From positions 1,054,001-1,118,000 of the forward strand of contig NZ_JASBAO010000001.1 of assembly GCF_029953265.1 (NCBI RefSeq): DNA of 64,000 bases, written 5' to 3'. Made by a program: the position numbers and the translations under genes. Shown here piece by piece: positions 1-13,121 of this stretch; position 1 is the first letter of the stretch; each line of letters begins with the position of its first letter. This DNA is from Commensalibacter oyaizuii. Lineage in GTDB: Bacteria; Pseudomonadota; Alphaproteobacteria; Acetobacterales; Acetobacteraceae. A model generated the notes under the pieces. That model was not told where the DNA came from. It saw only the letters and a list, made by a program, of their open reading frames with translations, and searched no databases.

Positions 1-278
1 GGTAAACCAGCACGTATTTTGAAACCAGCAATGGCTTTCTTTGTAAGTGTTTTAACTGGTTTTTGACCTGCAATCAAGGTCATTTCTTCATATGCTGCAT
101 CTAATTTTTTTTGATCAGCAGCAGCTTCACCAACACCCATGTTTAAAACGATTTTTTCAAGACGCGGAATTTGCATCTCGTTTTTATAACCGAACTGCTC
201 ACGTAAGCCATTACGTAAATCATTTTTATAGAGAGTATAAAGGCGTGCTTCAGACTGCCCTTGATTATTTCCTGACAT
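1..278 (-). CDS. rplE: 50S ribosomal protein L5 (3' part cut by window edge)
   Basis: This is the N-terminal part of ribosomal protein L5, which binds 5S rRNA in the central protuberance of the large subunit. The ATG at 278-276 opens a frame that stays open for 92 codons to the left edge. It contains the typical L5 stretches [12 protein letters not shown] and [20 protein letters not shown]. The C-terminal half lies outside the window. It directly follows rplX in the spc part of the ribosomal block, 11 bases after the rplX stop, and a GGAGAGAGAGG purine run serves as its ribosome binding site. The identification rests on these motifs and on synteny. Confidence 0.95.
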   Translation of the reverse strand, partial: MSGNNQGQSEARLYTLYKNDLRNGLREQFGYKNEMQIPRLEKIVLNMGVGEAAADQKKLDAAYEEMTLIAGQKPVKTLTKKAIAGFKIRAGL

Positions 279-289
279 TCCTCTCTCTC

Positions 290-610
290 CTAGCTTTCAA
301 TCACTTCGCCAGTAGCTTTGGCAACACGAACTTTACGTCCGTCTTCCAAAATTCGGAATCCAACACGGGTTGGCTTTCCAGATTTTGGATCGACAAGCTT
401 CAGGTTGGATAAATGGACTGGCTTTTCACTTTCAATGATACCACCAGCTTCACCCATACGAGTAGGCTTTTTATGATGTTTTGCTACTGCAACACCACGA
501 ACGACAGCCTTATCTTCAGCAGGAAGTACAGAAAGTACCTCCCCTTTAACACCTTTATATGGGCCAGTAATAACTACTACTTGATCGCCTTTTTTAATAC
601 GTGCGGCCAT
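290..610 (-). CDS. rplX: 50S ribosomal protein L24
   Basis: L24 is an early assembly protein that nucleates folding of the 5' domain of 23S rRNA. The 106-residue protein has the KOW motif near the N-terminus ([20 protein letters not shown]) and the family's conserved middle around HHKKPTR and [14 protein letters not shown]. Its length matches the family. The ATG at 610 overlaps the rplN stop by one base (TAATG), which suggests translational coupling. It lies between rplN and rplE, as in most bacterial spc operons. Nothing is unusual. Confidence 0.97.
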   Translation of the reverse strand: MAARIKKGDQVVVITGPYKGVKGEVLSVLPAEDKAVVRGVAVAKHHKKPTRMGEAGGIIESEKPVHLSNLKLVDPKSGKPTRVGFRILEDGRKVRVAKATGEVIES

Positions 611-978
611 TATAAAACCTCCGGAGCTAAGGAGATAATTTTCATAAATTGGCGTGCACGTAATTCTCTGACCACTGGGCCAAAAATACGTGTTCCAATA
701 GGTTCGTTCTGCTTATTTATCAACACAGCTGCGTTTTTATCAAAACGAATAGATGTACCATCAGCACGACGTACAGGATAACTGGTACGTACGATAACTG
801 CCTGGTGCACATCACCCTTTTTCACTTTGCCACGAGGTATTGCCTCTTTGACAGAAACGACAATCACGTCGCCGACCGAAGCGGTTTTCCGCTTTGAACC
901 GCCCAGCACCTTAATGCACTGCACCTCTCTTGCGCCTGAATTATCAGCCACGGTAAGGTTGGTCTCGGGATGGATCAT
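610..978 (-). CDS. rplN: 50S ribosomal protein L14
   Basis: L14 sits at the subunit interface of the 50S particle and contributes to intersubunit bridges. The 122-residue product begins [19 protein letters not shown] and carries the conserved [20 protein letters not shown] and [13 protein letters not shown] segments, so it is full length. Its stop shares one base with the rplX start. The gene follows rpsQ with a 12-base gap. Assignment is by sequence motifs and by position in the spc gene order. Confidence 0.98.
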   Translation of the reverse strand: MIHPETNLTVADNSGAREVQCIKVLGGSKRKTASVGDVIVVSVKEAIPRGKVKKGDVHQAVIVRTSYPVRRADGTSIRFDKNAAVLINKQNEPIGTRIFGPVVRELRARQFMKIISLAPEVL

Positions 979-990
979 GTCTAGCCTCCC

Positions 991-1269
991 TTAAACTTCT
1001 ACGCTGGAAACTTGTACGGCATCTCCAATAGGAGCACCGTTACGAGAAATCACAGCCCATGATTTTCTTTTAGATATTGGAGGAGATTCGATAATACGAA
1101 CGGTATCCCCAATTTTACATTCATTTAATTCATCGTGCGCTGCATATTTCTTTGAACGACGAATGAATTTTTTATAAAGTGGATGCATAACTCGACGAAC
1201 AACCAGTACTGTTACTGTTTTGTCCATCTTATCGCTAGTCACCCGACCTGTAAGAACGCGCCTTGGCAT
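991..1269 (-). CDS. rpsQ: 30S ribosomal protein S17
   Basis: S17 is a primary 16S rRNA-binding protein of the small subunit with an OB fold. I chose the ATG at 1269 ([10 protein letters not shown]) over an in-frame TTG three codons upstream. The only good ribosome binding site, AAGGAG, overlaps the rpmC stop and lies about 10 bases from the ATG but only one base from the TTG. This gives 92 residues. The conserved [13 protein letters not shown] and KKYAAHDE segments are present. It is flanked by rpmC and rplN in the standard order. Confidence 0.96.
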   Translation of the reverse strand: MPRRVLTGRVTSDKMDKTVTVLVVRRVMHPLYKKFIRRSKKYAAHDELNECKIGDTVRIIESPPISKRKSWAVISRNGAPIGDAVQVSSVEV

Positions 1270-1283
1270 CGCCCACAAACTCC

Positions 1284-1523
1284 TTAGGACTTGCCGGTGG
1301 ATGCAGATGCACCCACGGCGTTTTTGTTAACCAATTCACCCATAATGGTTTTAATCCGTGCAATATCACGACGAATTACACCCACACGGCTGATCCCTTC
1401 ATTTTGACCTGTCGCACGTTGGAACCTCAAATTAAACTGTTCACGCTTTAAATCAACAAGCAATGTTTTCAGTTCATCTATGGTTTTGGCGCGCAGATCA
1501 GCTGGCTTAAGTGCCTTTGCCAT
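1284..1523 (-). CDS. rpmC: 50S ribosomal protein L29
   Basis: L29 is a small helical protein near the polypeptide exit tunnel of the 50S subunit and part of the docking area for nascent-chain factors. The 79-residue product shows the family pattern: an N-terminal helix with [26 protein letters not shown], followed by the [11 protein letters not shown] helix. A short Ala/Ser-rich tail makes it slightly longer than the 63-70 residues seen in many bacteria. It follows rplP by 2 bases, and its stop codon overlaps the ribosome binding site of rpsQ. Confidence 0.96.
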   Translation of the reverse strand: MAKALKPADLRAKTIDELKTLLVDLKREQFNLRFQRATGQNEGISRVGVIRRDIARIKTIMGELVNKNAVGASASTGKS

Positions 1524-1525
1524 TC

Positions 1526-1942
1526 TTAGGCCTCTCCTATACGGGTTACAAATTTTGTTTTAATAGGCAACTTTGCCGCACCGAGCGTCAAAGCTTCCTT
1601 TGCAATTTCAGGTGAAACACCTTCAATTTCGAACAAAATGCGACCAGGTTTAACACGAGCAACCCAAAATTCAGGAGATCCTTTACCAGATCCCATACGA
1701 ACTTCAGCAGGTTTGCTAGAAACTGGAAGGTCTGGGAAAATACGAATCCATACACGTCCCATACGCTTCATCGCACGAGTAATCGCACGACGAGATGCTT
1801 CAATTTGACGCGCAGTGATACGTTCAGGTTGCAGAGCTTTTAAACCATAGGTTCCAAAGTTAAGCTCCGTTCCACCTTTGGCCATTCCGTGAATACGGCC
1901 TTTATGAGCTTTGCGGAACTTAGTCCGCCGCGGAGATAGCAT
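1526..1942 (-). CDS. rplP: 50S ribosomal protein L16
   Basis: L16 lies near the A site of the large subunit and supports tRNA positioning and late 50S assembly. The 138-residue protein starts [19 protein letters not shown] and contains the conserved [19 protein letters not shown] and [18 protein letters not shown] stretches. It is full length. It follows rpsC after a 61-base spacer, the longest gap in this part of the S10-spc block, and precedes rpmC by 2 bases. Confidence 0.98.
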   Translation of the reverse strand: MLSPRRTKFRKAHKGRIHGMAKGGTELNFGTYGLKALQPERITARQIEASRRAITRAMKRMGRVWIRIFPDLPVSSKPAEVRMGSGKGSPEFWVARVKPGRILFEIEGVSPEIAKEALTLGAAKLPIKTKFVTRIGEA

Positions 1943-2003
1943 TATTTAATATCCTCATGCGTTGTAATAGTTTACTTATAACTATTAAACTACCATTAAT
2001 CAA

Positions 2004-2681
2004 TTACCGTTGTGGCACTTGATCAGCAGCGCGGCGATCTTGAGCCAATGGATCATGGGCCATAATTTCACCCTTAAAGATCCAGACTTTCACACCGCAT
2101 TTACCATAAGTCGTATGTGCTGCTGCCACACCATAATCAATATCAGCCCGTAACGTATGTAAAGGAACGCGCCCTTCACGATACCATTCCACGCGTGCGA
2201 TTTCAGCACCACCTAGACGACCACTACAATTAATACGAATGCCTTGTGCACCTAAACGCATCGCAGATTGAACTGCACGTTTCATAGCACGGCGAAAAGC
2301 TACACGTCTTTCTAGTTGTTGCGCGATATTTTCAGCAACAAGAGTCGCATCAATTTCGGGTTTACGAATTTCAACAATATTTAACGCAACATCTGCATTA
2401 GCCATCGTTGCTAATTCTTTACGTAAACTGTCAATATCTTGACCTTTTTTACCGATGACAATACCAGGACGTGCTGCATAAATCGTCACACGAGGTTTTT
2501 TTGCAGGACGTTCGATAACAACGCGGGAAACACCAGCGCCTGCTAATTTTTTACGCAGATGATCACGAAGTTTGAAATCTTCAAATAGCAATCTGGTATA
2601 ATCTTCATCAGCATACCAACGACTGTCCCAAGTGCGATTAATGCCTAGACGCAAACCAATTGGATTAACTTTTTGACCCAT
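2004..2681 (-). CDS. rpsC: 30S ribosomal protein S3
   Basis: S3 forms part of the mRNA entry channel of the 30S subunit and has helicase-like activity together with S4 and S5. The 225-residue product begins [16 protein letters not shown]. It has a type II KH domain with the GKKG loop at about residues 77-80, followed by the C-terminal S3 domain ([27 protein letters not shown], shown in full because it fixes the family; the key part is [11 protein letters not shown]). It follows rplV by 2 bases. The length and both domains are normal. Confidence 0.97.
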   Translation of the reverse strand: MGQKVNPIGLRLGINRTWDSRWYADEDYTRLLFEDFKLRDHLRKKLAGAGVSRVVIERPAKKPRVTIYAARPGIVIGKKGQDIDSLRKELATMANADVALNIVEIRKPEIDATLVAENIAQQLERRVAFRRAMKRAVQSAMRLGAQGIRINCSGRLGGAEIARVEWYREGRVPLHTLRADIDYGVAAAHTTYGKCGVKVWIFKGEIMAHDPLAQDRRAADQVPQR

Positions 2682-2683
2682 TT

Positions 2684-3079
2684 TTATGCAGCCTTTCCTT
2701 CATCGTTGTCTTCACGTTCTGCAACCACGATCTTTATATGACTAAAGAACTTTTGAATTTGCGCTGAACGCCCACGACCTCTTGCATGAAAACGACGCAT
2801 AACCATGGCCTTACCAACTTCTGCACGATGTACGACCAAACGATCAACATCAAGCTGATGATTATTTTCTGCGTTAGCGATCGCACTTTCTAGCACAGTC
2901 TTAACCTGTTGAGCAATTCTGCGCTTAGAAAAGCTTAACTTTGCTAGAGCATCAGATACAGGTTCATTACGTATTAACCCTGCAACTAAATTTAACTTAC
3001 GTGGACTTGTTCTGATATTACGACCGATAGCCTGCGCTTGATTTTCAGCAAGTGCACGTGGATGCTTTGGTTTACTCAT
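2684..3079 (-). CDS. rplV: 50S ribosomal protein L22
   Basis: L22 lines the nascent-peptide exit tunnel and contacts all six domains of 23S rRNA. The 131-residue protein has the family core: [23 protein letters not shown], and the long hairpin loop ending in [12 protein letters not shown] that reaches into the tunnel. Both ends are slightly extended compared with the E. coli protein (110 residues), which is common in Alphaproteobacteria. It sits between rpsS and rpsC with 2-base gaps on both sides. Confidence 0.97.
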   Translation of the reverse strand: MSKPKHPRALAENQAQAIGRNIRTSPRKLNLVAGLIRNEPVSDALAKLSFSKRRIAQQVKTVLESAIANAENNHQLDVDRLVVHRAEVGKAMVMRRFHARGRGRSAQIQKFFSHIKIVVAEREDNDEGKAA

Positions 3080-3081
3080 AA

Positions 3082-3360
3082 CTAGCCCCGCTTTGCTTTT
3101 TTATCTGCAGCATGCCCATTGTAAGTACGAGTAGGAGAAAATTCACCAAATTTATGTCCTACCATATTCTCACTAACTTGCACTGGTAAAAATTTATGAC
3201 CATTGTAAACACCGAAAACCAAACCAACGAATTGTGGTAAAATGGTTGAACGGCGTGACCAAATTTTAATCACATCATTACGACCAGAAGCACGAGCTGC
3301 CTCAGCTTTTTTTAATAGATACCCGTCTACAAACGGGCCTTTCCAGACGGATCTTGCCAT
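3082..3360 (-). CDS. rpsS: 30S ribosomal protein S19
   Basis: S19 sits in the head of the 30S subunit, pairs with S13 and contributes to the bridge with the 50S subunit. The 92-residue product has the standard start [20 protein letters not shown], the [12 protein letters not shown] segment and the C-terminal [14 protein letters not shown] motif, all expected for the family. It follows rplB by 15 bases and precedes rplV by 2 bases. No anomalies were seen. Confidence 0.98.
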   Translation of the reverse strand: MARSVWKGPFVDGYLLKKAEAARASGRNDVIKIWSRRSTILPQFVGLVFGVYNGHKFLPVQVSENMVGHKFGEFSPTRTYNGHAADKKAKRG

Positions 3361-3375
3361 CTATAATTTGCCCCT

Positions 3376-4206
3376 TTACTTGCCTGTCTTACGGCGACGG
3401 ATAATTAAACTGTCCGTACGCTTATTGACTCTTGTTTTGTAACCTTTTGTTGGTTTACCCCATGGGGTAACTGGATGACGACCACCTGAAGTACGACCTT
3501 CACCACCACCATGTGGATGGTCAACTGGGTTCATCACGACACCACGGTTATGAGGACGACGTCCTTTCCAGCGGGTACGACCAGCTTTACCAAAATGTTG
3601 GTTCATATTATCCGGATTAGATACGGCACCAACAGTTGCCATACATTCACCACGGATCAAACGCAATTCATTTGATTGCAACTTGATTTGTGCGTACCCA
3701 GCATCTTTACCAACCAATTGCGCATAAGTTCCAGCAGAACGTACTAGCTTACCGCCAGCACCTTCTTTAAGTTCAATGTTATGAACAATAGTCCCAACAG
3801 GAATAGCAGCCAAAGGCATTGCATTGCCAGGTTTTACATCTACACGTTGACCGGCAACAACAACATCCCCAACTTTTAATCGTTGCGGAGCTAAAATATA
3901 AGATAACTCACCATCCTCATACTTAATCAAAGCAATGAAGGCTGTACGATTTGGATCATATTCCAAACGTTCTACAGTCGCGGGAACATCAAATTTGCGA
4001 CGTTTAAAATCGATATAACGATAAGATTGCTTATGACCACCACCAATAAAACGTGATGTAATTCTACCATTATTATTACGACCACCAGTCTTATTCTTAC
4101 CTTCTGTAAGAGTTTTAACTGGCTTACCTTTCCAAAGCTCCTTGCGATCAATTAAGATCGTTCCACGAAGACTTGGAGTAACTGGATTAAAATGTTTTAA
4201 TGCCAT
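3376..4206 (-). CDS. rplB: 50S ribosomal protein L2
   Basis: L2 is a core 50S protein required for subunit association and peptidyl transferase activity. The 276-residue product has the N-terminal OB-like domain ([15 protein letters not shown]), the SH3-like domain and the C-terminal [12 protein letters not shown] motif, whose histidine is the residue implicated near the peptidyl transferase centre. The basic tail [14 protein letters not shown] is also intact. It lies between rplW and rpsS in the S10-operon order. Length and motifs are normal. Confidence 0.98.
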   Translation of the reverse strand: MALKHFNPVTPSLRGTILIDRKELWKGKPVKTLTEGKNKTGGRNNNGRITSRFIGGGHKQSYRYIDFKRRKFDVPATVERLEYDPNRTAFIALIKYEDGELSYILAPQRLKVGDVVVAGQRVDVKPGNAMPLAAIPVGTIVHNIELKEGAGGKLVRSAGTYAQLVGKDAGYAQIKLQSNELRLIRGECMATVGAVSNPDNMNQHFGKAGRTRWKGRRPHNRGVVMNPVDHPHGGGEGRTSGGRHPVTPWGKPTKGYKTRVNKRTDSLIIRRRKTGK

Positions 4207-4223
4207 CAGTTCCTACCCTACGC

Positions 4224-4559
4224 TTAAACCAGCTTAGTGGTCAAATCAATAGATTGACCTTCTGCAAGCTGAACAAACGCTTTTTTAACATCAGAACGAC
4301 GCCCCAAACGACCTTTAAATCTTTTGGTTTTTCCCTTTAAAACAAGGGTATTAACGCCGAGCACCTTAACACCAAACAAGGTTTCAATAGCAACTTTAAT
4401 TTGTGTCTTTGTTGCGTTAGGTGCGACTTTGAATGCAATCTGATTTTTCTCAGACAACATTGTTGCTTTTTCTGTGATTAATGGCGCACGAATGATATTA
4501 AACATCGCTTCACGAGACATTTTTTCTGCTTTACGACGAAGTGCAAGAATATTTGTCAT
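4224..4559 (-). CDS. rplW: 50S ribosomal protein L23
   Basis: L23 borders the exit tunnel and is the docking site for trigger factor and SRP. The conserved core begins at [20 protein letters not shown] and includes [12 protein letters not shown]-like sequence and the loop rich in Lys/Arg. I kept the ATG at 4559, 13 codons before the core methionine, because it forms an ATGA overlap with the rplD stop and has AAGGA about 9 bases upstream. The inner ATG at 4520 lacks a clear ribosome binding site. The 111-residue form is a little longer than most L23 proteins, so the inner start remains possible. Confidence 0.93.
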   Translation of the reverse strand: MTNILALRRKAEKMSREAMFNIIRAPLITEKATMLSEKNQIAFKVAPNATKTQIKVAIETLFGVKVLGVNTLVLKGKTKRFKGRLGRRSDVKKAFVQLAEGQSIDLTTKLV

Positions 4560-5170
4560 ACTAAGCGTTCCTTCAATCCATCAATTGCTGCACGTGTGAT
4601 TGCTAACACTTCATGATTCAAAATGTCATAAACATTTGCACCCACAGTCGGAAGAACATCAATTGAATGAATATTTCTTACTGCGCGACCGAAATTTTCA
4701 TCAACAACAGCATCTACGATTAACGCAGAATTCCAACCTAGGACTTTTAATTTTGCAGCAAGCTCAGAAGTTTTTGACGCACCATTGGCTTGGTCAATAA
4801 CCACCAATTTACCTTCTGACAACTTTTGAGACAAAGCAGAAATTAATCCAAGTCTTCTGATCTGTTTTGGAAGGCTATAACCATGGTCACGCACAACTGG
4901 CCCATGAACGATACCACCAGTTCGGAACTGAGGGCCACGCAAAGACCCTTGACGGGCATGACCAGTACCTTTTTGACGATATGGCTTCTTAGTTGTTCCA
5001 GAAACTTCGCCACGGCCTTTTACTTTATGAGTTCCTGCACGACGCTTTGCAAGCTGCCAATGCACTACTCTTGCCATAATATCAGCGCGAGGTTGAATCC
5101 CAAAAATTTCATCTGGGAGTGTGATGTTACCAGCACTTCCATTATCGAGGGTTTTGATTTCTACATCCAT
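4556..5170 (-). CDS. rplD: 50S ribosomal protein L4
   Basis: L4 reaches into the exit tunnel of the 50S subunit; in enterobacteria it also represses its own S10 operon. I start it at the ATG at 5170 ([11 protein letters not shown]), 5 bases after the rplC stop and about 9 bases from an AAAGG purine run. An in-frame TTG at 5179 overlaps the rplC stop and is less likely. The 204-residue product has the tunnel-loop sequence [17 protein letters not shown] and GGIVHGP. Its TGA overlaps the rplW start (ATGA). Confidence 0.96.
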   Translation of the reverse strand: MDVEIKTLDNGSAGNITLPDEIFGIQPRADIMARVVHWQLAKRRAGTHKVKGRGEVSGTTKKPYRQKGTGHARQGSLRGPQFRTGGIVHGPVVRDHGYSLPKQIRRLGLISALSQKLSEGKLVVIDQANGASKTSELAAKLKVLGWNSALIVDAVVDENFGRAVRNIHSIDVLPTVGANVYDILNHEVLAITRAAIDGLKERLV

Positions 5171-5175
5171 TTCCC

Positions 5176-5865
5176 TCAACCTTTCTCTGCAACCGTTGCT
5201 AATGCAGCAGGAAATGGTGCATCCGCATGACGGGCTTTCTTGATCGCATCACGTACGAGGACAAAGCTATTCTTTGCGCCAGGCACTGAACCTTTAATCA
5301 TGATCAAATTTTTCTCAACATCTACAGCAGCAACTTCTAAATTTTGAGTAGTGACTCTTTCATCACCCAAATGTCCTGCCATCTTTTTATTTTTAAAAGT
5401 TTTACCAGGATCTTGACGATTACCTGTGGAACCATGGGAACGGTGACTAATTGAAACACCATGGGTTGCTTCCAATCCTCGGAAGTTCCAGCGTTTCATC
5501 GCACCAGCAAAACCTTTACCTTTACTGGTTCCTGTCACGTCAACTTTTTGACCAGCAATAAAATGTGCTGCGGTCAATGTTGATCCTGATTCAAGTAATG
5601 CATCCTCAGAAACTCTAAATTCAACAAGTTTCTGTTTTGGTTCAACTTTCACTCGGGCAAAATGACCACGGTTTGGTTGACTAACGTTTTTCACCTTAGC
5701 TTTACCAATACCAAGCTGTACAGCGGTATAACCATCGCGGTCTTGTGTACGAGTATCTACAACTTGCACTTCATCTAAGTGCAAAACAGTGACCGGCACA
5801 TGAGTGCCGTCCTCTTTAAATAGTCGGGTCATCCCCAACTTTTTTGCGATCAATCCGGTACGCAT
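5176..5865 (-). CDS. rplC: 50S ribosomal protein L3
   Basis: L3 is an assembly initiator of the large subunit whose loop approaches the peptidyl transferase centre. The start is the ATG at 5865 ([16 protein letters not shown]), 10 bases after the rpsJ stop. The frame is open further upstream, but that part lies inside rpsJ. The 229-residue protein carries the conserved [14 protein letters not shown] and [16 protein letters not shown] stretches; the latter holds the glutamine that is methylated in other bacteria. It precedes rplD. Confidence 0.96.
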   Translation of the reverse strand: MRTGLIAKKLGMTRLFKEDGTHVPVTVLHLDEVQVVDTRTQDRDGYTAVQLGIGKAKVKNVSQPNRGHFARVKVEPKQKLVEFRVSEDALLESGSTLTAAHFIAGQKVDVTGTSKGKGFAGAMKRWNFRGLEATHGVSISHRSHGSTGNRQDPGKTFKNKKMAGHLGDERVTTQNLEVAAVDVEKNLIMIKGSVPGAKNSFVLVRDAIKKARHADAPFPAALATVAEKG

Positions 5866-5875
5866 CGTCTGGACC

Positions 5876-6184
5876 TTATAGCTTAATCTCGACATCCACG
5901 CCAGCGGCGAGGTCAAGTTTCATTAGAGCATCCACGGTCTGCGGGTTGGGCTCAACAATATCTAACAAACGTCGGTGCGTTCTGATTTCGAACTGCTCAC
6001 GACTCTTCTTATCAATATGGGGTGAACGATTAACCGTGAATCGTTCAATATGCGTTGGCAGAGGAATTGGTCCTCGTACCTGTGCCCCCGTACGCTTCGC
6101 TGTATTTACAATTTCTCTGGTGCTGTTGTCAAGCACTCGATAATCATAAGCTTTAAGGCGAATACGGATATTTTGGCTTTCCAT
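5876..6184 (-). CDS. rpsJ: 30S ribosomal protein S10
   Basis: S10 is a 30S head protein that doubles as NusE in transcription antitermination. The 102-residue product has the family signature [20 protein letters not shown] followed by [18 protein letters not shown]. It is full length. It opens the S10 section of the block and is separated from tuf by 108 bases that contain a stem-loop. The first methionine ([19 protein letters not shown]) is the usual one. Confidence 0.98.
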   Translation of the reverse strand: MESQNIRIRLKAYDYRVLDNSTREIVNTAKRTGAQVRGPIPLPTHIERFTVNRSPHIDKKSREQFEIRTHRRLLDIVEPNPQTVDALMKLDLAAGVDVEIKL

Positions 6185-6242
6185 CTTCTATTTGCCTAAT
6201 CTGAATAACGGATCTAAAAAGCCAGATCCTAAATAGCAACAA

Positions 6243-6272
6243 GATTCCCAGCCAAATTCTTGACTGGGAATC
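6243..6272 (-). terminator. Stem-loop between tuf and rpsJ without U-tract
   Basis: A perfect 9-bp inverted repeat, GATTCCCAG / CTGGGAATC, with a 12-base loop lies 21 bases after the tuf stop and about 60 bases before rpsJ. The strand that would be transcribed has no run of Us after the stem (TTGTTGCTATTT follows). It may be a weak terminator, or a processing or stability element that sets different mRNA levels for tuf and the S10 section. The pairing is certain; the role is inferred. Confidence 0.5.
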
Positions 6273-6292
6273 CGAACTTAAACACTACGGAA

Positions 6293-7483
6293 TTATTCGG
6301 TGATTTTAGAAACCACACCAGCTCCAACTGTACGTCCACCTTCACGAATAGCAAAACGTAGACCTTCATCCATAGCAATAGGAGCAATCAGCTCTACATC
6401 CATTGCAGCATTATCGCCAGGCATAACCATTTCTACACCTTCTGGAAGATGCACAACACCTGTTACGTCAGTTGTACGGAAATAGAACTGAGGGCGATAA
6501 TTGGTAAAGAATGGTGTATGACGTCCACCTTCTTCTTTAGTAAGAATATAAGCTTCAGCTTTAAACTTATTATGTGGCTTAATGGTTCCTGGTTTAGCAA
6601 GAACTTGACCACGTTCAACATCTTCGCGCTTTGTACCACGAAGAAGTGCACCGATATTATCCCCAGCTTCCCCACGATCAAGAAGCTTACGGAACATTTC
6701 AACACCAGTAACCGTTGTTTTTGTTGTAGGGCGAATACCTACAATTTCAACTTCTTCACCAACGTTAACTTCACCACGTTCAACACGGCCTGTAACAACG
6801 GTACCACGACCAGAAATTGAGAACACATCTTCAATTGGCATCAAGAAAGGACGATCAACTGGACGTTCTGGTTGAGGAATATATTCATCAACAGCATTCA
6901 TAAGATCAAGAATACGGTTTTTACCTAATTCAGCATCACCATCTTCAAGAGCTACTAATGCAGAACCTTTAATGATGGGAATATCGTCACCAGGGAAATC
7001 ATATGAAGAAAGCAATTCACGAATTTCCATTTCAACCAATTCAAGAAGTTCTGGATCGTCTACTTGGTCACATTTATTCATGAAAACAACAAGAGCAGGA
7101 ACGCCAACCTGACGTGCCAGCAAAATGTGTTCACGAGTTTGAGGCATTGGACCATCTGCCGCAGACACAACAAGAATTGCACCATCCATCTGAGCAGCAC
7201 CAGTGATCATGTTTTTAACGTAGTCAGCGTGGCCCGGACAGTCAACGTGAGCATAGTGACGTTTGTCAGTTTGATACTCAACGTGGGCTGTTGAAATGGT
7301 AATACCACGAGCACGTTCTTCAGGTGCTTTATCGATCATATCATATGCAGTGAATTCTGCACCACCAGCTTCTGCCAATACTTTTGTAATCGCAGCAGTT
7401 AGTGTTGTTTTACCATGGTCAACGTGACCAATAGTTCCAATATTACAGTGCGGCTTATTCCGCTCAAATTTAGCCTTTGCCAT
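6293..7483 (-). CDS. tuf: Elongation factor Tu
   Basis: EF-Tu is the GTPase that carries aminoacyl-tRNA to the ribosomal A site. The 396-residue product has the G1 box GHVDHGKT at about 19-26, the DCPGH box, the NKCD guanine-specificity box and an intact C-terminal beta-barrel region ([10 protein letters not shown]-type sequence, here [16 protein letters not shown]). It follows rpsG by 66 bases. In most bacteria fusA lies between rpsG and tuf, but here it does not. Whether a second tuf copy exists elsewhere cannot be seen. Confidence 0.98.
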   Translation of the reverse strand: MAKAKFERNKPHCNIGTIGHVDHGKTTLTAAITKVLAEAGGAEFTAYDMIDKAPEERARGITISTAHVEYQTDKRHYAHVDCPGHADYVKNMITGAAQMDGAILVVSAADGPMPQTREHILLARQVGVPALVVFMNKCDQVDDPELLELVEMEIRELLSSYDFPGDDIPIIKGSALVALEDGDAELGKNRILDLMNAVDEYIPQPERPVDRPFLMPIEDVFSISGRGTVVTGRVERGEVNVGEEVEIVGIRPTTKTTVTGVEMFRKLLDRGEAGDNIGALLRGTKREDVERGQVLAKPGTIKPHNKFKAEAYILTKEEGGRHTPFFTNYRPQFYFRTTDVTGVVHLPEGVEMVMPGDNAAMDVELIAPIAMDEGLRFAIREGGRTVGAGVVSKITE

Positions 7484-7524
7484 TTTCTCTCTCCGTTAAC
7501 TTGGACTAGACCAAGAAATTCGCT

Positions 7525-7548
7525 TAAAAGATTAATAAAAATCTTTTA
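7525..7548 (-). terminator. A/T stem-loop just after rpsG
   Basis: A 9-bp inverted repeat (TAAAAGATT / AATCTTTTA, 6-base loop) starts one base after the rpsG stop and precedes tuf. It is AT-rich and has no following U-tract, so it is a poor intrinsic terminator. It may instead mark the former or functional boundary between rpsG and tuf. The repeat is visible; the function is a guess. Confidence 0.35.
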
Positions 7549-7549
7549 C

Positions 7550-8038
<489 letters not shown>

Positions 8039-8041
8039 TCA

Positions 8042-8413
8042 TTATTTTGGACGTTTAGCACCATACAAAGAACGACGTTGACGTCGCTTTGCAATACCTT
8101 GTGTATCCAGGACACCACGTAAAATATGATAACGCACACCTGGTAAATCTTTAACACGCCCGCCGCGTATCAAGACCACACTATGTTCTTGCAAGTTATG
8201 ACCTTCACCAGGAATATAACTCACCACCTCGTAACCGTTTGTCAGACGTACCTTTGCAACTTTACGCAATGCTGAGTTCGGTTTTTTAGGTGTTGTTGTA
8301 TAAACACGAGTACATACCCCTCGTTTTTGCGGACATCCCTGCAAGGCAGGAACCTTATTGCGCTTGGCTGCAGGTTCGCGGCCTTTAGCGATTAATTGGT
8401 TAATGGTCGGCAT
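8042..8413 (-). CDS. rpsL: 30S ribosomal protein S12
   Basis: S12 sits in the decoding centre and controls translational accuracy. The 123-residue product is standard: [34 protein letters not shown] and the [13 protein letters not shown] loop. The two lysine sites where substitutions give streptomycin resistance (the PKKPNS motif and the RVKDLPG loop) are both lysine, so the sequence is of the sensitive type. It is the first gene after the 388-base gap that separates it from rpoC. Confidence 0.98.
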   Translation of the reverse strand: MPTINQLIAKGREPAAKRNKVPALQGCPQKRGVCTRVYTTTPKKPNSALRKVAKVRLTNGYEVVSYIPGEGHNLQEHSVVLIRGGRVKDLPGVRYHILRGVLDTQGIAKRRQRRSLYGAKRPK

Positions 8414-8801
8414 TCGCCTTTCCCGATCCTTACTATTACTAGGTTAAGCAATATAAACTTACTTAACGGTCATTTACAACAATTGATACCTAATTTGCAT
8501 TAGATATTACTCATTCTCAATACATCTAGTCTGCTATTTTGCAAAGCTTTTTTATTTTGCCAATAGTTTACAGACATATTGTTCTCAACAAACATTAATG
8601 CTTGTTTTAACAATAACCCTACCGATTTGCAAGGTAAAATTTGCGTATCGCAAAATCAGTGCAAACCCGTTAAGGCTTCGTTTTCAAACAAAGCATTTTA
8701 TTTCCGCCAAAAGACGAAAAAGTCCCGTATTTTCATAAATTGGATGGATATGCTCCATCCAATTTGTATTAGAATCGCTCTTTTATAACGTATTTCTACA
8801 T
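8414..8801. other. Gap between rpoC and rpsL: terminator-like hairpin and probable rpsL leader
   Basis: This 388-base AT-rich stretch holds no convincing gene. Near the rpoC end is a perfect 12-bp hairpin (listed separately). On the rpsL side the minus strand has a possible promoter: TTGTAA, an 18-base spacer, then TATATT, ending about 40 bases before the rpsL ATG. A 69-codon plus-strand frame across the gap has no ribosome binding site and runs through the hairpin, so I do not count it. The spacing suggests that rpsL-rpsG-tuf has its own promoter. Confidence 0.5.
8737..8765 (-). terminator. 12-bp perfect hairpin downstream of rpoC
   Basis: AAATTGGATGGA and TCCATCCAATTT form a perfect 12-bp stem with a 5-base loop, 36 bases after the rpoC stop. 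The transcribed strand continues ATGAAAATACGG without a clear U-tract, so termination may be partial or need Rho. Its position fits the end of the rplK-to-rpoC transcript. Confidence 0.55.
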
Positions 8802-13089
<4,288 letters not shown>

Positions 13090-13121
13090 TAAAGATAACA
13101 CTTACAACCTAAAACAAACGA

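Noticed and set aside
8579-8788. 69-codon plus-strand open frame between rpsL and rpoC
   Set aside because: It has no ribosome binding site, runs through the rpoC-side hairpin and has no protein-like pattern.
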